Part shown: one piece after another, positions 56,201-62,612 of the stretch | Numbering within the stretch: position 1 is the stretch's first letter | How the letters are laid out: each line of letters opens with the position of its first letter | Source of the DNA: Bacteroidia bacterium | GTDB lineage: Bacteria > Bacteroidota > Bacteroidia > Bacteroidales > Paludibacteraceae | DNA: 64,000 nt | Direction of reading: 5' to 3' | Assembly (NCBI GenBank): GCA_021152555.1 | Contig: JAGKVE010000002.1 | Location: 1-64,000 of the forward strand | Translations under genes and position numbers: made by a program | The notes under the pieces: model-generated | Databases searched by the model: none | What the model saw: only the letters and a program-made list of their open reading frames with translations | What the model was told of the DNA's origin: nothing

Positions 56201-57095
56201 TAGTTGGACGGCACCTATTAAGATTCAAGAGATGCAGGATGCGGACTTTACTAACGCAGAGAAGTCTATTTACATCTACCATACCGGTTCGTATGATAAT
56301 TGGACCACTAATGGTGATCCTGTCAGCGCCAAAGATGGTGCGGTAGCGACTCTTCCGGGCCAGTATGCAGTTGTGCCGATACACTCATCGCCTTATCTGA
56401 GCGGAGCCGACTCTGTGATTCCGGCAATGCAGGGCTTCTTTGTTAAGACTACAGATGTAGATGCTACCCTCGATTTGGTATATAACCGCGTGGTTTATGA
56501 TGCTAAGTATTTCAAGACCTCTACCCAGCCGATGCGTGCGCCTCGCCGTGCGGCGGCAGACAATGCACCGGAAGTAATGGTATTGACGGTTTGCGGAAAT
56601 GAATTCGGAGGCGACCGCGTTCATATTCTCTCGCGTGGTGATTTCTCGGATAACTATGAGGACGGATGGGACGGACGAAAGATTGAAGGGGATACGGTAG
56701 CGCCTAAGTTAGCGGTAGTGAAAGAGGGCGGTGAAATGGCTGTGGCGGCAATCCCGACCGCGGAAGAACGCTTCCTGTCATTCCGCGCAGGCGATGACAA
56801 GCAATATACCTTCACGTTCAATTACGAGGGCGAGACCATTTATCTGTACGACCGCGTTATGGAGCAAGCCACGGAAATAAAAACCGGCAACACCTATTCG
56901 TTCACAGCGGATAATAAGATTGCTGCGCAGCGGTTCTTGATTACCAAGAATCCTCCTGCCGGTGTGGCAACTTCAACGGAGAACGCAGAGGCCGGAGATA
57001 CCAGACCCGAGAAAATTATCCATGAAGGAAATCTGCTGATACTCTATCGCGGGGAGGTTTATGATGCGCATGGAGCGCGCGTAACGCTAAAATAA
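47268..57095 (+). CDS. Giant surface protein with N-terminal family 1 pectate lyase (giant 2)
   Basis: This 3275-residue protein has a signal peptide ending AFA. Residues about 24-330 form a PL1 right-handed beta-helix that cleaves polygalacturonate by beta-elimination: AWVDHCDF (149-155), DGNFD (160-164), KQTDDHRFTNLLG (190-202) and the arginine cluster ERMLRCR (229-235). About nine InlB-type repeats follow (GYTFLGYYTGADGAG). Also present are a CHB_HEX-like unit (TIYYTTDGSDPTPGSA), Fn3 and Ig units, and several copies of a ~150-residue beta unit with the mark DLDCPLQDGDVI and an ending YFEI-x-R. The last ~780 residues match giant 1 (ARIAYIVTGT; GLWSTAANWAP). It ends in the module IIHEGNLLILYRGEVYDAHG. 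It is probably exposed on the surface. The small PLGD protein gene follows after 13 nt. Confidence 0.88.
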   Translation: MKNHRLLTLLCSLLFAFSSSAFAAVTYCAPSAFGYGASATGGGSATPVLVSSVSELSNALNKGKNKVIIITANLTFTSMLSVQEGANVTLMGLPGVTLTSLQQDASSSGILYVKRFDNLIIRNLTFVGPGAYDCDGNDLLCFQDVTNAWVDHCDFQDGCDGNFDNKNGTDNVTVSWCRFRYLKAPKAGGKQTDDHRFTNLLGSSSSDKPNDGTFNMTWAYCWWDSGCKERMLRCRNASLHFLNCYWNSSVANYYIGPENADCYVEGCTFEGNPATNKIFYQNYGGTNGVKFIKSTATKGLPSDVSNRTVVTPTYSYTASTAAEAKTAVTNATCGAGATLTVTTSGAVSSSCDGSAPTMVTVTWDATTNGGTCSPTSSSVVSGSAIGTLPTATKSGYTFDGWFTAATGGTQINASTTVSANTTYYAQFTEDTGGGGGGSCSGTIYSAVTSATGNISIAASTSNLALNTSTHNTTVTGGSISVYNGQTSDMNLITSNGYCITNNNTYFRIDLDCPLQDGDVISVDVGKNAAERGVWITTATSRPSSAPACALTETGTGTALKTVTYTVTGSDAYYGKSTFYIYRATANSTYFNNINITRAGSTPPPATNYVLSYDENGGSGTMADVEQTGSSVTIAANAFTAPTGYSFLKWNSSMGGSGTDYAVGASITLTADLTIYAIWQPNKYTVTLDAGSGIGGTESVTATFNAAMPDITIPTRDGYTFLGYYTGADGAGTQYYDAAGHSTNAWTIAAPTTLRAAWVQSSAPEPTGNEFTITYNANGGSVTPSSQTQATEGASVTLPTPTRTDYTFLGWYVGATKIGNGGAPYTPTANMTAIAAWKQDCAGGGGPTTLADINFKDASWTGKTFSQGNTTTSDVINGIYFYSKNTDAAKQFSLADNTTNGLTFPNNNMSSGNYYFCIPLESGEIDGSITVTLKHGYSSKKASYRYVFVDGRDAYVNNNTNGGSGTTVSDVNDSDTEITFTVTASNANKKGHLIIGRSSSTYTQLYGVTVTTGGSGSTCYYVTYDGNGADGGYTNDPMAYSNNAEVTVLTNSFTKTGYVFQGWAETTAHRDAGTVDYAPGSKFTITADKTLYAVWAIPCTDPAAPTAFATTAVAGSTATFSITDDADAASYDLFYASGSPATPTDGTAATETVTTKTPTITGLTAATTYYAWVRAVCDADHKSAWIPLTGSSFTTTKLAPNSYNVGAAAEGECAGGMTAKITLSGSQVGVDYQLKKDGANDGSALPGTGSALEWTGKGSGVYTVWAVENATYTELQMNKTATVAVYPTTAITTQPALAVAAKINESYTVGTGMVAAGNELAYRWYTCGSTGTDTVFIPGATNATYSNPKAALGTYYYRVRVEGTCGEPVLSSIITVTVTSVVPPSEAPTISVHPVGATYCYGEPIADLSVEASGSGTLTYQWRKDGVDILGATSATYLPSEAGTCTYACVVTNAEDGKIAMSLVSNDAVVTINPAVATPEITQTGNTVNLATATAGATIYYTTDGSDPTPGSASGTSVSIVADCTVKAYAVKDGCESAIETFAATFDPTVKECAVLISYTLSGSGTASPTIPADENNLIGGAADYKVSTTSTDGGYKLNSDQYFGLTLASGQFKAGDKVTVTITKKSDIGDQGLYLTSSKTGAAVASIAAGDVVVGDNVFTLTADCAAIYVARNSNVNQNPYVKSISVCRTLTKYTVTFDKNNVSATGTMEPQSFYDGFAAKLTANSFSLTNYNFAGWATDPSGSKVHDDQKSVTMTGNITLYAIWEPAKYTLTNAVSPAGYGTVDVASVDNITPGTVTTSSANTYTVNGTTVTATHAAATAEYTYAFDSWSGLPATVTADAIVTANFTRTPRSYNVTLNTNGGTINAGNVTGYTFGTGATLPTDITKDDSEFKGWYDNSSFTGSAVTEISASETGDKEYWAKWIVCPAPNSGETIYRFVVKSSMTSGNVCATTDTDYPMTTSNAISELIGGTLTARVSNTNRLQYSSGAFTYKNGEGGVLRVDLDCPIASGDIIRFINSAASSGYNAYVRHTSASTSANQIILTENSPTITSVSIPDAFIGQTTLYIVRGANNNALISYFEIIRSCPVLLDANGGKVGGEDTKTVRGAIGDEVALPHAVKEGQFFKGWFTAPTGGVAVNNPYTIGGPVTLYAQFEDCPHDGTMYKFEVGTGLTDGSVTANDVDFEFTTANYLATMTGGTLTTGGSKASKVTITNNNAITITDNDAYVKIDLDCALKEGDVFKSSVGTNTVYVSKATSRTKTVELPIGTLVQTPIPAVLVGEKTLYIWKGSGSSNALTYFEITRPKQTLITLDATGAYNKYTTSVVATYEEAMPEIATLPVRTGYIFGGYYTGTGGTGTQYYDGMGYGVRNWDIEAQETTLYAYWITPCEAIPSLEKIVPEATIWDHKQVDMALVRLTCDYDTTGIHYSLLSASEGIPGCTYFYEDERIYIKGIPNLNNPSTVTKTITFTMTNDCSPASTYTVDATIRIYPASQKARIAYIVTGTKGGGFNEYSTGNASSSATLLTYLRTFYEVDCVNGYATKDPTAIANFYKDYDLLIVTDYLETPEGYTNAIGTLIDKKPILSFEAYVAGNNGSNWHIGSNPKDPSPAVQTMKILCAGHAIFGDAEGVDVINETDTTVQVLSAISGKGLQGFVINEAPDFIFLATARDAANNRDLIVCCERQVVFPARLLLYGINYNEMGNLSPAGKVVMHQMIEYLLMTDESKVADCSLVFDNGADNTDFDPAAYSGTGTKGDGLWSTAANWAPGYNIIPTPYHPTRIIAECHVDVDNAHAGSVKVNQGRDEHGNVIDGKIIIKPYGGLTIAGMVAKVNDTRYASPITIKAEDLLIEADETHNGSFVYGNKESDVNATVEFYSRASGAKTAGPVWQYIGIPFQAGKTAIAMYYEAWMCRWAEGSTDGLGGLWQWVKNEDVLLPFEGYCITQEAKKTYINSGKLNPPVTKTIVLDNRDNEGFAFAANSWTAPIKIQEMQDADFTNAEKSIYIYHTGSYDNWTTNGDPVSAKDGAVATLPGQYAVVPIHSSPYLSGADSVIPAMQGFFVKTTDVDATLDLVYNRVVYDAKYFKTSTQPMRAPRRAAADNAPEVMVLTVCGNEFGGDRVHILSRGDFSDNYEDGWDGRKIEGDTVAPKLAVVKEGGEMAVAAIPTAEERFLSFRAGDDKQYTFTFNYEGETIYLYDRVMEQATEIKTGNTYSFTADNKIAAQRFLITKNPPAGVATSTENAEAGDTRPEKIIHEGNLLILYRGEVYDAHGARVTLK

Positions 57096-57108
57096 GGGAG
57101 GGCATGCC

Positions 57109-57768
57109 ATGAAACGCTTCTATCCACCTATATTGATAGCCCTGATCGTACTGGCAAGCGGAATATCGCTGGTACGGGTGATTTATCTGGTAATTCAATC
57201 ACAGCGGATGCCGGTTATCACGGAGATTCCGGTTAGCCAGCCCTCTCCGGTGGCTATGCCGCATCTGCCTTTCCGCGGCCATGCTCCCTTGCAAACGGTG
57301 GCTGTTGCCCCGATTCCTACAAATCGCGGGAAGACAGAAAGCATTGTTGCGATGCCTTCGTCCGGCGCGTTCGGTCTTGTCCGGCTAAGCAATGCGCGGG
57401 TAACGAATATAGGCAGCGGTACCGGCGTGCAAGCAGGCTATTCCGTTTCGACTACATCCAACTCCTCCTCACGGCGCGGCATATCCTATTCTTCCGCTAC
57501 AGGTGTGACGATGCCGATGACCACGTTTGTGGCGATGGCTACCGCACGTCAGGTAGCGCAGCCTGCGGCAGCAGAAGCACCGGCAATGGCACGCATGGCT
57601 TCAGGACCCCGTAACGCACCGTCGCCACCGGTAATAGAAGGTCCTCTTCCCGAGGACAACCAGTTGGTGGAGCATCCGGAACCTTTAGGCGATATCTTGT
57701 TACCGCTGATGATTATGGGGCTTGGCTACTGCGCAGTGGTAATGTCTCGGAAAAGAAAGAAAGTATAA
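57109..57768 (+). CDS. Small membrane protein with PLGD tail, partner of giant 2
   Basis: This 219-residue protein has an N-terminal hydrophobic segment (FYPPILIALIVLASGISL). A long proline-, alanine- and serine-rich middle follows. The tail HPEPLGDILLPLMIMGLGYC is followed by SRKRKK, matching the tail of the protein at 45221. The middle regions are not alike. The start is supported by GGGAGG at 57096-57101. A strong bidirectional terminator follows at once, so this is the last gene of the giant 2 unit. Function unknown; a role in retention or assembly of the giant is inference. Confidence 0.7.
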   Translation: MKRFYPPILIALIVLASGISLVRVIYLVIQSQRMPVITEIPVSQPSPVAMPHLPFRGHAPLQTVAVAPIPTNRGKTESIVAMPSSGAFGLVRLSNARVTNIGSGTGVQAGYSVSTTSNSSSRRGISYSSATGVTMPMTTFVAMATARQVAQPAAAEAPAMARMASGPRNAPSPPVIEGPLPEDNQLVEHPEPLGDILLPLMIMGLGYCAVVMSRKRKKV

Positions 57769-57772
57769 AACA

Positions 57773-57804
57773 AATGACCCGCATTAACGCGGGTCATTGT
57801 TTTT
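57773..57804. terminator. Bidirectional terminator
   Basis: AATGACCCGC (57773-57782) pairs perfectly with GCGGGTCATT (57789-57798) around a 6-nt loop, with a T-run after it and A-rich DNA before it. It separates two convergent operons. Confidence 0.95.
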
Positions 57805-59629
57805 AGAAGCGGAAGGTTACGCCGGCGAGACAGTTGATACCTTGCGAGCGGTAACCGTAGTAAATCTCGTTCTTGCGGTGCAGCCAGTTATTGAGTTGGA
57901 AGAAGAACGTCAGGTTCGGTTTTGGCTCGGGACGGAGAACCATGCCATCTACCATTTTGTCATTTACCATTTTACCCTTTTGGCCTACCCACATGTTGTA
58001 TTGTACTCCGAGATTGAGTTCGATGGTCGGTCTGAGCGTATGTTCCGTATAGGTGTTCGTTGTCCCGTTATACGCTAATGCACGACGCGAGCCGGCAAAA
58101 TAATTATCCGAGTAAAGCGACCAATGGCGGTCAATGCGGCCGTCAATCCGCAGACCTAATTCCCAACTCGGGCGGTCATATACAGTGGTGTCGCTTTTCC
58201 ATATATAATAGTCGCCGTTCAGATTGATACGCACGATATCGCGGTAGTGATAGTTCAGTTGCCCTCCCACTTTGCCGCGTTGGTAGTTAGCGAACGAATA
58301 ATCGAAATCGCCTGCCTGGAACAGTTTCCTGTTGAGCGGAGCAAACATTGCCGAGTCGGTATTGGCAATGAGGTTCGTCTGGTTGGTCATGTAAGCATAG
58401 CCTCCGTGAATCTCCACTAACAGGTCACGGTGCGGACGGATGTGGAAACCAAGTTCCGCGTCCACAGGTGTGTAAGATGTAAAACGGTGGTCCATGATGC
58501 CGCGATGAATAAGACGGTAGCGGTTTGTCTCCATATACTCCTGCAAACTACCGGACCCGTGGTGTCCTAATATATCGGCATAGATAGTTAACCATTGTTT
58601 GGCAATCTGGGCTTCAAAATTGATATGAGGCGAGGGAGCGAAACTGAGGTTCTCTACGCCTGAAAGGCTATTATGCCCAGCGCCGGCATTCATATCCAGA
58701 TTCACTCCTACGTGTACGCGCACGCGTTTTCCTTCATAAGCATAGTATGGTTCCAAACGGATGTCGTGACAATGGGAGTACAATGAATCCGGTATGATAT
58801 CCGCCAGGCCGGAGAGTTGCAGGATGTTGTTTTGTACGCCGACATTCATGCCCACATGGTGCTCATCGCTGTGCCAGTCAAAGTCAGCATGCGTTCGGAT
58901 TTGATGTTCCGCTACAGCTCCGGGCTTTGCAAACAGCATATAACCCGTCTGTATGCGGTATTGTACATCTTGCTTTGGGTTGGAGCGGACGCCCACGTAC
59001 GCCTCTACGGTCCATAACGAAGTCTTGTCCTTGTCGCCAACCACGCGCGGCTTGGGATAGGTCACGTTATTTCGTTCCCACATGCCCGGATTGACCAGCG
59101 AGTAGTCATAAAAATGGCCGTACTTATGATAATATATATTGCCGCCGTTGACGCCGAAATATACAGCGCATGTGCTGAACGGGTGTTGGAAATCAATACC
59201 TATTTTCGTCTTGCTCAGCGTTGCTGCATCCCATTGACCGCGGTGATGCGCATAGATGTCTAAAATGGATTTCTTGCCGTCGTCTAAATGATAGCCGAAA
59301 TCAAACAAGGTATTCGGATGACCGATAGCGCCGCGTATATATCCGTGGAAGGGCTCTCTGCGTTCAAAACGTGTAGGTTGTGACAACAGCGGATTGAAAC
59401 TTGCTCCGGGATTCACTTCTGCCGTATAGTCCGAGTACTTCACAGGAGTCGGTTCAAGCGTTGTTTCCACCACTTCCGGTTTGGTAGCCACCTTTCCGGC
59501 TGCTTGGATAACAGGCTGAAAATCACGCTCTACAGTCACGCTGCGGTTGAGAGTACTGTCCGACTGTGCATAAAGTACAAAGGGACAAAGTACAAAGTAC
59601 AAAGTACAGATGATATTACTCCTCTTCAT
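57803..59629 (-). CDS. Outer-membrane beta-barrel protein, TonB-receptor-like
   Basis: This 608-residue protein has a signal peptide (ICTLYFVLCPFVLYAQ) and an N-terminal segment of about 60 residues (VTVERDFQPVIQAAGKVATK). About twenty amphipathic strands follow, ending in CLAGVTFRF with the terminal Phe typical of outer-membrane barrels. It resembles the barrel part of TonB-dependent receptors, but no plug domain or TonB box is evident. GGAGG at 59636-59640 favours the second ATG (59629); 59632 is equally in frame. It overlaps the TPR gene upstream by 14 nt, so the two are coupled. A GTACAAA heptamer array encodes part of its signal peptide. The substrate is unknown. Confidence 0.75.
   Translation of the reverse strand: MKRSNIICTLYFVLCPFVLYAQSDSTLNRSVTVERDFQPVIQAAGKVATKPEVVETTLEPTPVKYSDYTAEVNPGASFNPLLSQPTRFERREPFHGYIRGAIGHPNTLFDFGYHLDDGKKSILDIYAHHRGQWDAATLSKTKIGIDFQHPFSTCAVYFGVNGGNIYYHKYGHFYDYSLVNPGMWERNNVTYPKPRVVGDKDKTSLWTVEAYVGVRSNPKQDVQYRIQTGYMLFAKPGAVAEHQIRTHADFDWHSDEHHVGMNVGVQNNILQLSGLADIIPDSLYSHCHDIRLEPYYAYEGKRVRVHVGVNLDMNAGAGHNSLSGVENLSFAPSPHINFEAQIAKQWLTIYADILGHHGSGSLQEYMETNRYRLIHRGIMDHRFTSYTPVDAELGFHIRPHRDLLVEIHGGYAYMTNQTNLIANTDSAMFAPLNRKLFQAGDFDYSFANYQRGKVGGQLNYHYRDIVRINLNGDYYIWKSDTTVYDRPSWELGLRIDGRIDRHWSLYSDNYFAGSRRALAYNGTTNTYTEHTLRPTIELNLGVQYNMWVGQKGKMVNDKMVDGMVLRPEPKPNLTFFFQLNNWLHRKNEIYYGYRSQGINCLAGVTFRF
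59575..59608. repeat. Heptamer array inside a signal-peptide coding region
   Basis: GTACAAA occurs at 59575, 59590 and 59597, with an octamer variant GGGACAAA at 59582. On the minus strand it encodes the hydrophobic run LYFVLCPFVLYA of the barrel protein signal peptide. Confidence 0.8.
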
Positions 59630-62612
59630 CATTCACCTCCATTTCTTCCGGTTTTTCGAGTTTGTCCAGTTCGGCGAGACGCGCTGTTATCATCGCAGGT
59701 ATGTCATCGCCTTGGGTGACGTAATTCTGTTGCAGCACAAGCAGATACTGGCGTGCTTGGAAATACTCTCCGCGCTCATGGTTGATATCGCTTAGCAATA
59801 CCAAGGCCCGCGCCAGCCAGTATTGTTGCTGAGTGTTCATTTGGGTGAACTCCATCACTTGTGCTTCCGCGTTTTCTAAGTCTTTCTGCTCGAAATAGCT
59901 CTGAGCCAGCAGATATTTGGCTTCCGCGCCTTGCGCCGTACGTACTTCTCCGGCGAGTGTCTGCAGGTCGGGCTGTGCCTTTTGCCATTGTTTGAGTGCT
60001 ATATTCGCTTTTGCACGACCGTACAGCGCCTCGGCTTTCGTCTCTTCGCTCACAGGCGTGTCTTTTAGTATCTGCTCTGCGATGTCGATTGCCGCTTGGT
60101 GACGGCCGAGTGCCTGGCTGCAACGCAGGATCCCTATACGGGCTGTCATACTGTTTTCGCGGCTTGATGCCAAAGCAAGCATGCGGTAGAAGGCCTCCAA
60201 CGCGCATGTGTAATCCGCCTTGTCATAGCATATCTCCGCCACGCGCGTAGCGGCTTCCTCCTGGTACGGGTTGGCGTTCATCTCTGCCAGCACACTGTAT
60301 TGCGCCAAAGCATCCGATGTCTTGCCTAAACGGTAGTATGAGTCCGCCAGGTAGTAACGCGCTGTTGTGCAGTAACGGCCGCCGGCACAGTATTGAGTGA
60401 TGTAGTTGTTCAACGCCACACTCGCTTTCTGGTATGCCGCTTGCATGTATTGCATCTCCGCTGCTGCGTACAGCAGGCTGTCCTCTTGCGTTGTGATGTT
60501 CATATTCATCTTCGCAAGGTTCTTGGTATACGCCAGGTACTCGTTCACGTTGCCGGACTCGACGTATAGCGCCTGCAGTGCATCAAGGGCGGTATAGGCT
60601 TCTTCTGTTGCAGGATATTTCTCTATCGTCTGCCGGTATGCGGCTATCGCCTGGTCGTTCTGCCGCAGGTTGCGGTAAATCATCGCGCGTTCAAGCGATG
60701 CCTTGCGGGCCAATGTAGAGTGGGGATACGAAGATAGGAGTTGCTCATAAGTGATGATAGCGCCCCGTTCGTCCTCCTGCTGGAGTTGTGCACGGGCGGT
60801 CTCGTACACGCCGTCATCCGCGTAATCGGATTTGGGATAGCGTTTCACCAGGTCGCGCAGCACACTTATCTTCTCTGCATATTTATGCTGCAATCCGAGT
60901 GCATAGCCGCGTTGGAAAAAGGCGTAGTCGGCACCCGAAGCCTGCAGGTTGCTTACCTGTGTATAATAAGTAATCGCCTGCGGGAACTCACGGTTATTGA
61001 AATAGCAGTCGCCTATCCGGTTGAGCGCGTCGGCGTACGTCGGTTCGGTTGCCAATGCGTCGTCTATGTACGTTGAGAAGGCTGTACGCGCCTTGTCATA
61101 CTGACCTTGCGAGAAATAGGTATAACCTTGCAGATAGCGTGCTATCGCGTAGTTTGCCGAACGCCGTGCGTCAGGGCGTGCGAAGAAGGTATTCAAGTCC
61201 TGCTCGCTGGAGGAATAACCGCGCAGCCGGTAGTTGGCTTCAGCGCGTACATAATAGGCTTCCGTCGTGTATTTGGGCGACTCGTTTGTATGCCGGATTA
61301 CCTCGCTCGTCCACTCTATCGCCTGCTGCATCTTGCCTTGCAGGAAGTTATCCGCGCCCAACTGATAACGCAGGTATTGTTTGGTCTCCAGCATCTTAGG
61401 CGTCGGGTTATTGATGGAATCCAGTGTTGCAATCGCAGCCGCGTAGTTCTTGCTCTTCCTCAGCGCATCGCTGAGTAACTGATAGATACTGTTCTCATAT
61501 TTGGAATCGGGGAACTGGTGCAAGAAATCGTTGAATGCACGCACGGACTCACCCAGGGCGCTGGACGACTCATAGGTGCACAATGTGTAGTTGTACGCTG
61601 CTTCCTCTTTGACTGCGGGCGTAATGCCGTAGTTGATAGCTGCCTGGAAAGCCAGTTTGGCTTGTTCGGGTTGCTTGAGTTGCACGTAGGCGTTACCCAT
61701 TGTCATGCAAGCAGCCTCGGAGAGTGTGTCCTTCTCCTGTTTCATCTGTTTGAGGTATGTAACCGCCTTGTCGTATTCGCCTACTTGGTACTCGGCTGTA
61801 CCTAATATAAACAAGTCGTTACGTACGGGTTCCATCTCCTGCTCTTTTGCCCATTGTACGTATTGCTGCAATTGGCCAGCCGTTTGGGCATAGTCCTTTT
61901 CGCGGTAGTACATTTCACCTAATATGCGATGGAGTTCACCGTTATTGGGGCTGTCCGGGTTCCCGCGAAGAAGGGTCTCTGCTCGTTTTGTTACCTCTTC
62001 GTATTCTCCCTGCGCATAATATATTTGAGTCAGATAGTACGGAATAGTCTTTGAATAGGCAGGGTCTTTCTCTAATTGTTTGAAAGCCGGCAGGGCTTTG
62101 TCGTAGAGCCCTAATTTATACTGGCAGTATCCGTAATAGTAGGTACCGCGTGAAGCATACCGGCCGTTACTTTTGCTTAATTGGCCAAAGTAGATGGAGG
62201 CACGTTGGTACTCCTGCACCATCAGATAGCCGTACCCGCGATAGAAGGAGTAGTCTTCCTGATGGGGACGTGTCAGTACTTTCGCCTCCACTTGTTCCAA
62301 TACCTTCAAGCCGTTTTTGTAATGCCCTTTTTCGATCTGCAGTACGCCCTGCATGAAATGCACCTCGTCAAGGAAGGTGGTGTAGGGGTATGCCTGCAGG
62401 TATGCCTTCAGGTCGCGTTGCAATAACTTATCGCGTCCGTCGAAACGGGCGGATAAGGCATTGTATTGCGTCTCCATCTCTGTTGTCTGGGCAGAGAGCG
62501 GAGTAAGGAATAAGGAATAAAGAATAAAGACACAAATGTTTCTGCCGATGGAAGCAAGTCTTTGCTCTTTTAGCGCAGCGGTCTTTACTCTTTGATCGAA
62601 GCGGTCTCTCAT
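59616..62612 (-). CDS. Large tetratricopeptide-repeat protein, exported
   Basis: This 998-residue protein begins with a charged n-region of about 25 residues, then a signal core (ICVFILYSLFLTPLSAQ). Nearly the whole mature chain is TPR helices, with recurring A-x-x-x-Y/F-x-x-A-I-x-x-Y marks (for example YDKARTAFSTYID, QDAQAIAAYRQTIEKYP-like units). It ends in an acidic tail (NDEEE). TPR proteins scaffold complexes; it is probably periplasmic or attached to the outer membrane, working with the barrel encoded next. The ATG at 62612 overlaps the potD stop (ATGA), favouring it over 62636. Heptamers (AAGGAAT, 62505-62531) encode part of the signal core. Confidence 0.8.
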   Translation of the reverse strand: MRDRFDQRVKTAALKEQRLASIGRNICVFILYSLFLTPLSAQTTEMETQYNALSARFDGRDKLLQRDLKAYLQAYPYTTFLDEVHFMQGVLQIEKGHYKNGLKVLEQVEAKVLTRPHQEDYSFYRGYGYLMVQEYQRASIYFGQLSKSNGRYASRGTYYYGYCQYKLGLYDKALPAFKQLEKDPAYSKTIPYYLTQIYYAQGEYEEVTKRAETLLRGNPDSPNNGELHRILGEMYYREKDYAQTAGQLQQYVQWAKEQEMEPVRNDLFILGTAEYQVGEYDKAVTYLKQMKQEKDTLSEAACMTMGNAYVQLKQPEQAKLAFQAAINYGITPAVKEEAAYNYTLCTYESSSALGESVRAFNDFLHQFPDSKYENSIYQLLSDALRKSKNYAAAIATLDSINNPTPKMLETKQYLRYQLGADNFLQGKMQQAIEWTSEVIRHTNESPKYTTEAYYVRAEANYRLRGYSSSEQDLNTFFARPDARRSANYAIARYLQGYTYFSQGQYDKARTAFSTYIDDALATEPTYADALNRIGDCYFNNREFPQAITYYTQVSNLQASGADYAFFQRGYALGLQHKYAEKISVLRDLVKRYPKSDYADDGVYETARAQLQQEDERGAIITYEQLLSSYPHSTLARKASLERAMIYRNLRQNDQAIAAYRQTIEKYPATEEAYTALDALQALYVESGNVNEYLAYTKNLAKMNMNITTQEDSLLYAAAEMQYMQAAYQKASVALNNYITQYCAGGRYCTTARYYLADSYYRLGKTSDALAQYSVLAEMNANPYQEEAATRVAEICYDKADYTCALEAFYRMLALASSRENSMTARIGILRCSQALGRHQAAIDIAEQILKDTPVSEETKAEALYGRAKANIALKQWQKAQPDLQTLAGEVRTAQGAEAKYLLAQSYFEQKDLENAEAQVMEFTQMNTQQQYWLARALVLLSDINHERGEYFQARQYLLVLQQNYVTQGDDIPAMITARLAELDKLEKPEEMEVNDEEE
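62505..62531. repeat. Heptamer array in the TPR protein signal region
   Basis: AAGGAAT at 62505 and 62512, AAAGAAT at 62519, then a partial unit. Nearby, 62571-62605 has two AGCG(C)AGCGGTCT-like segments that resemble the 16-bp units in the protease gene at 31663-32050. Confidence 0.75.
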
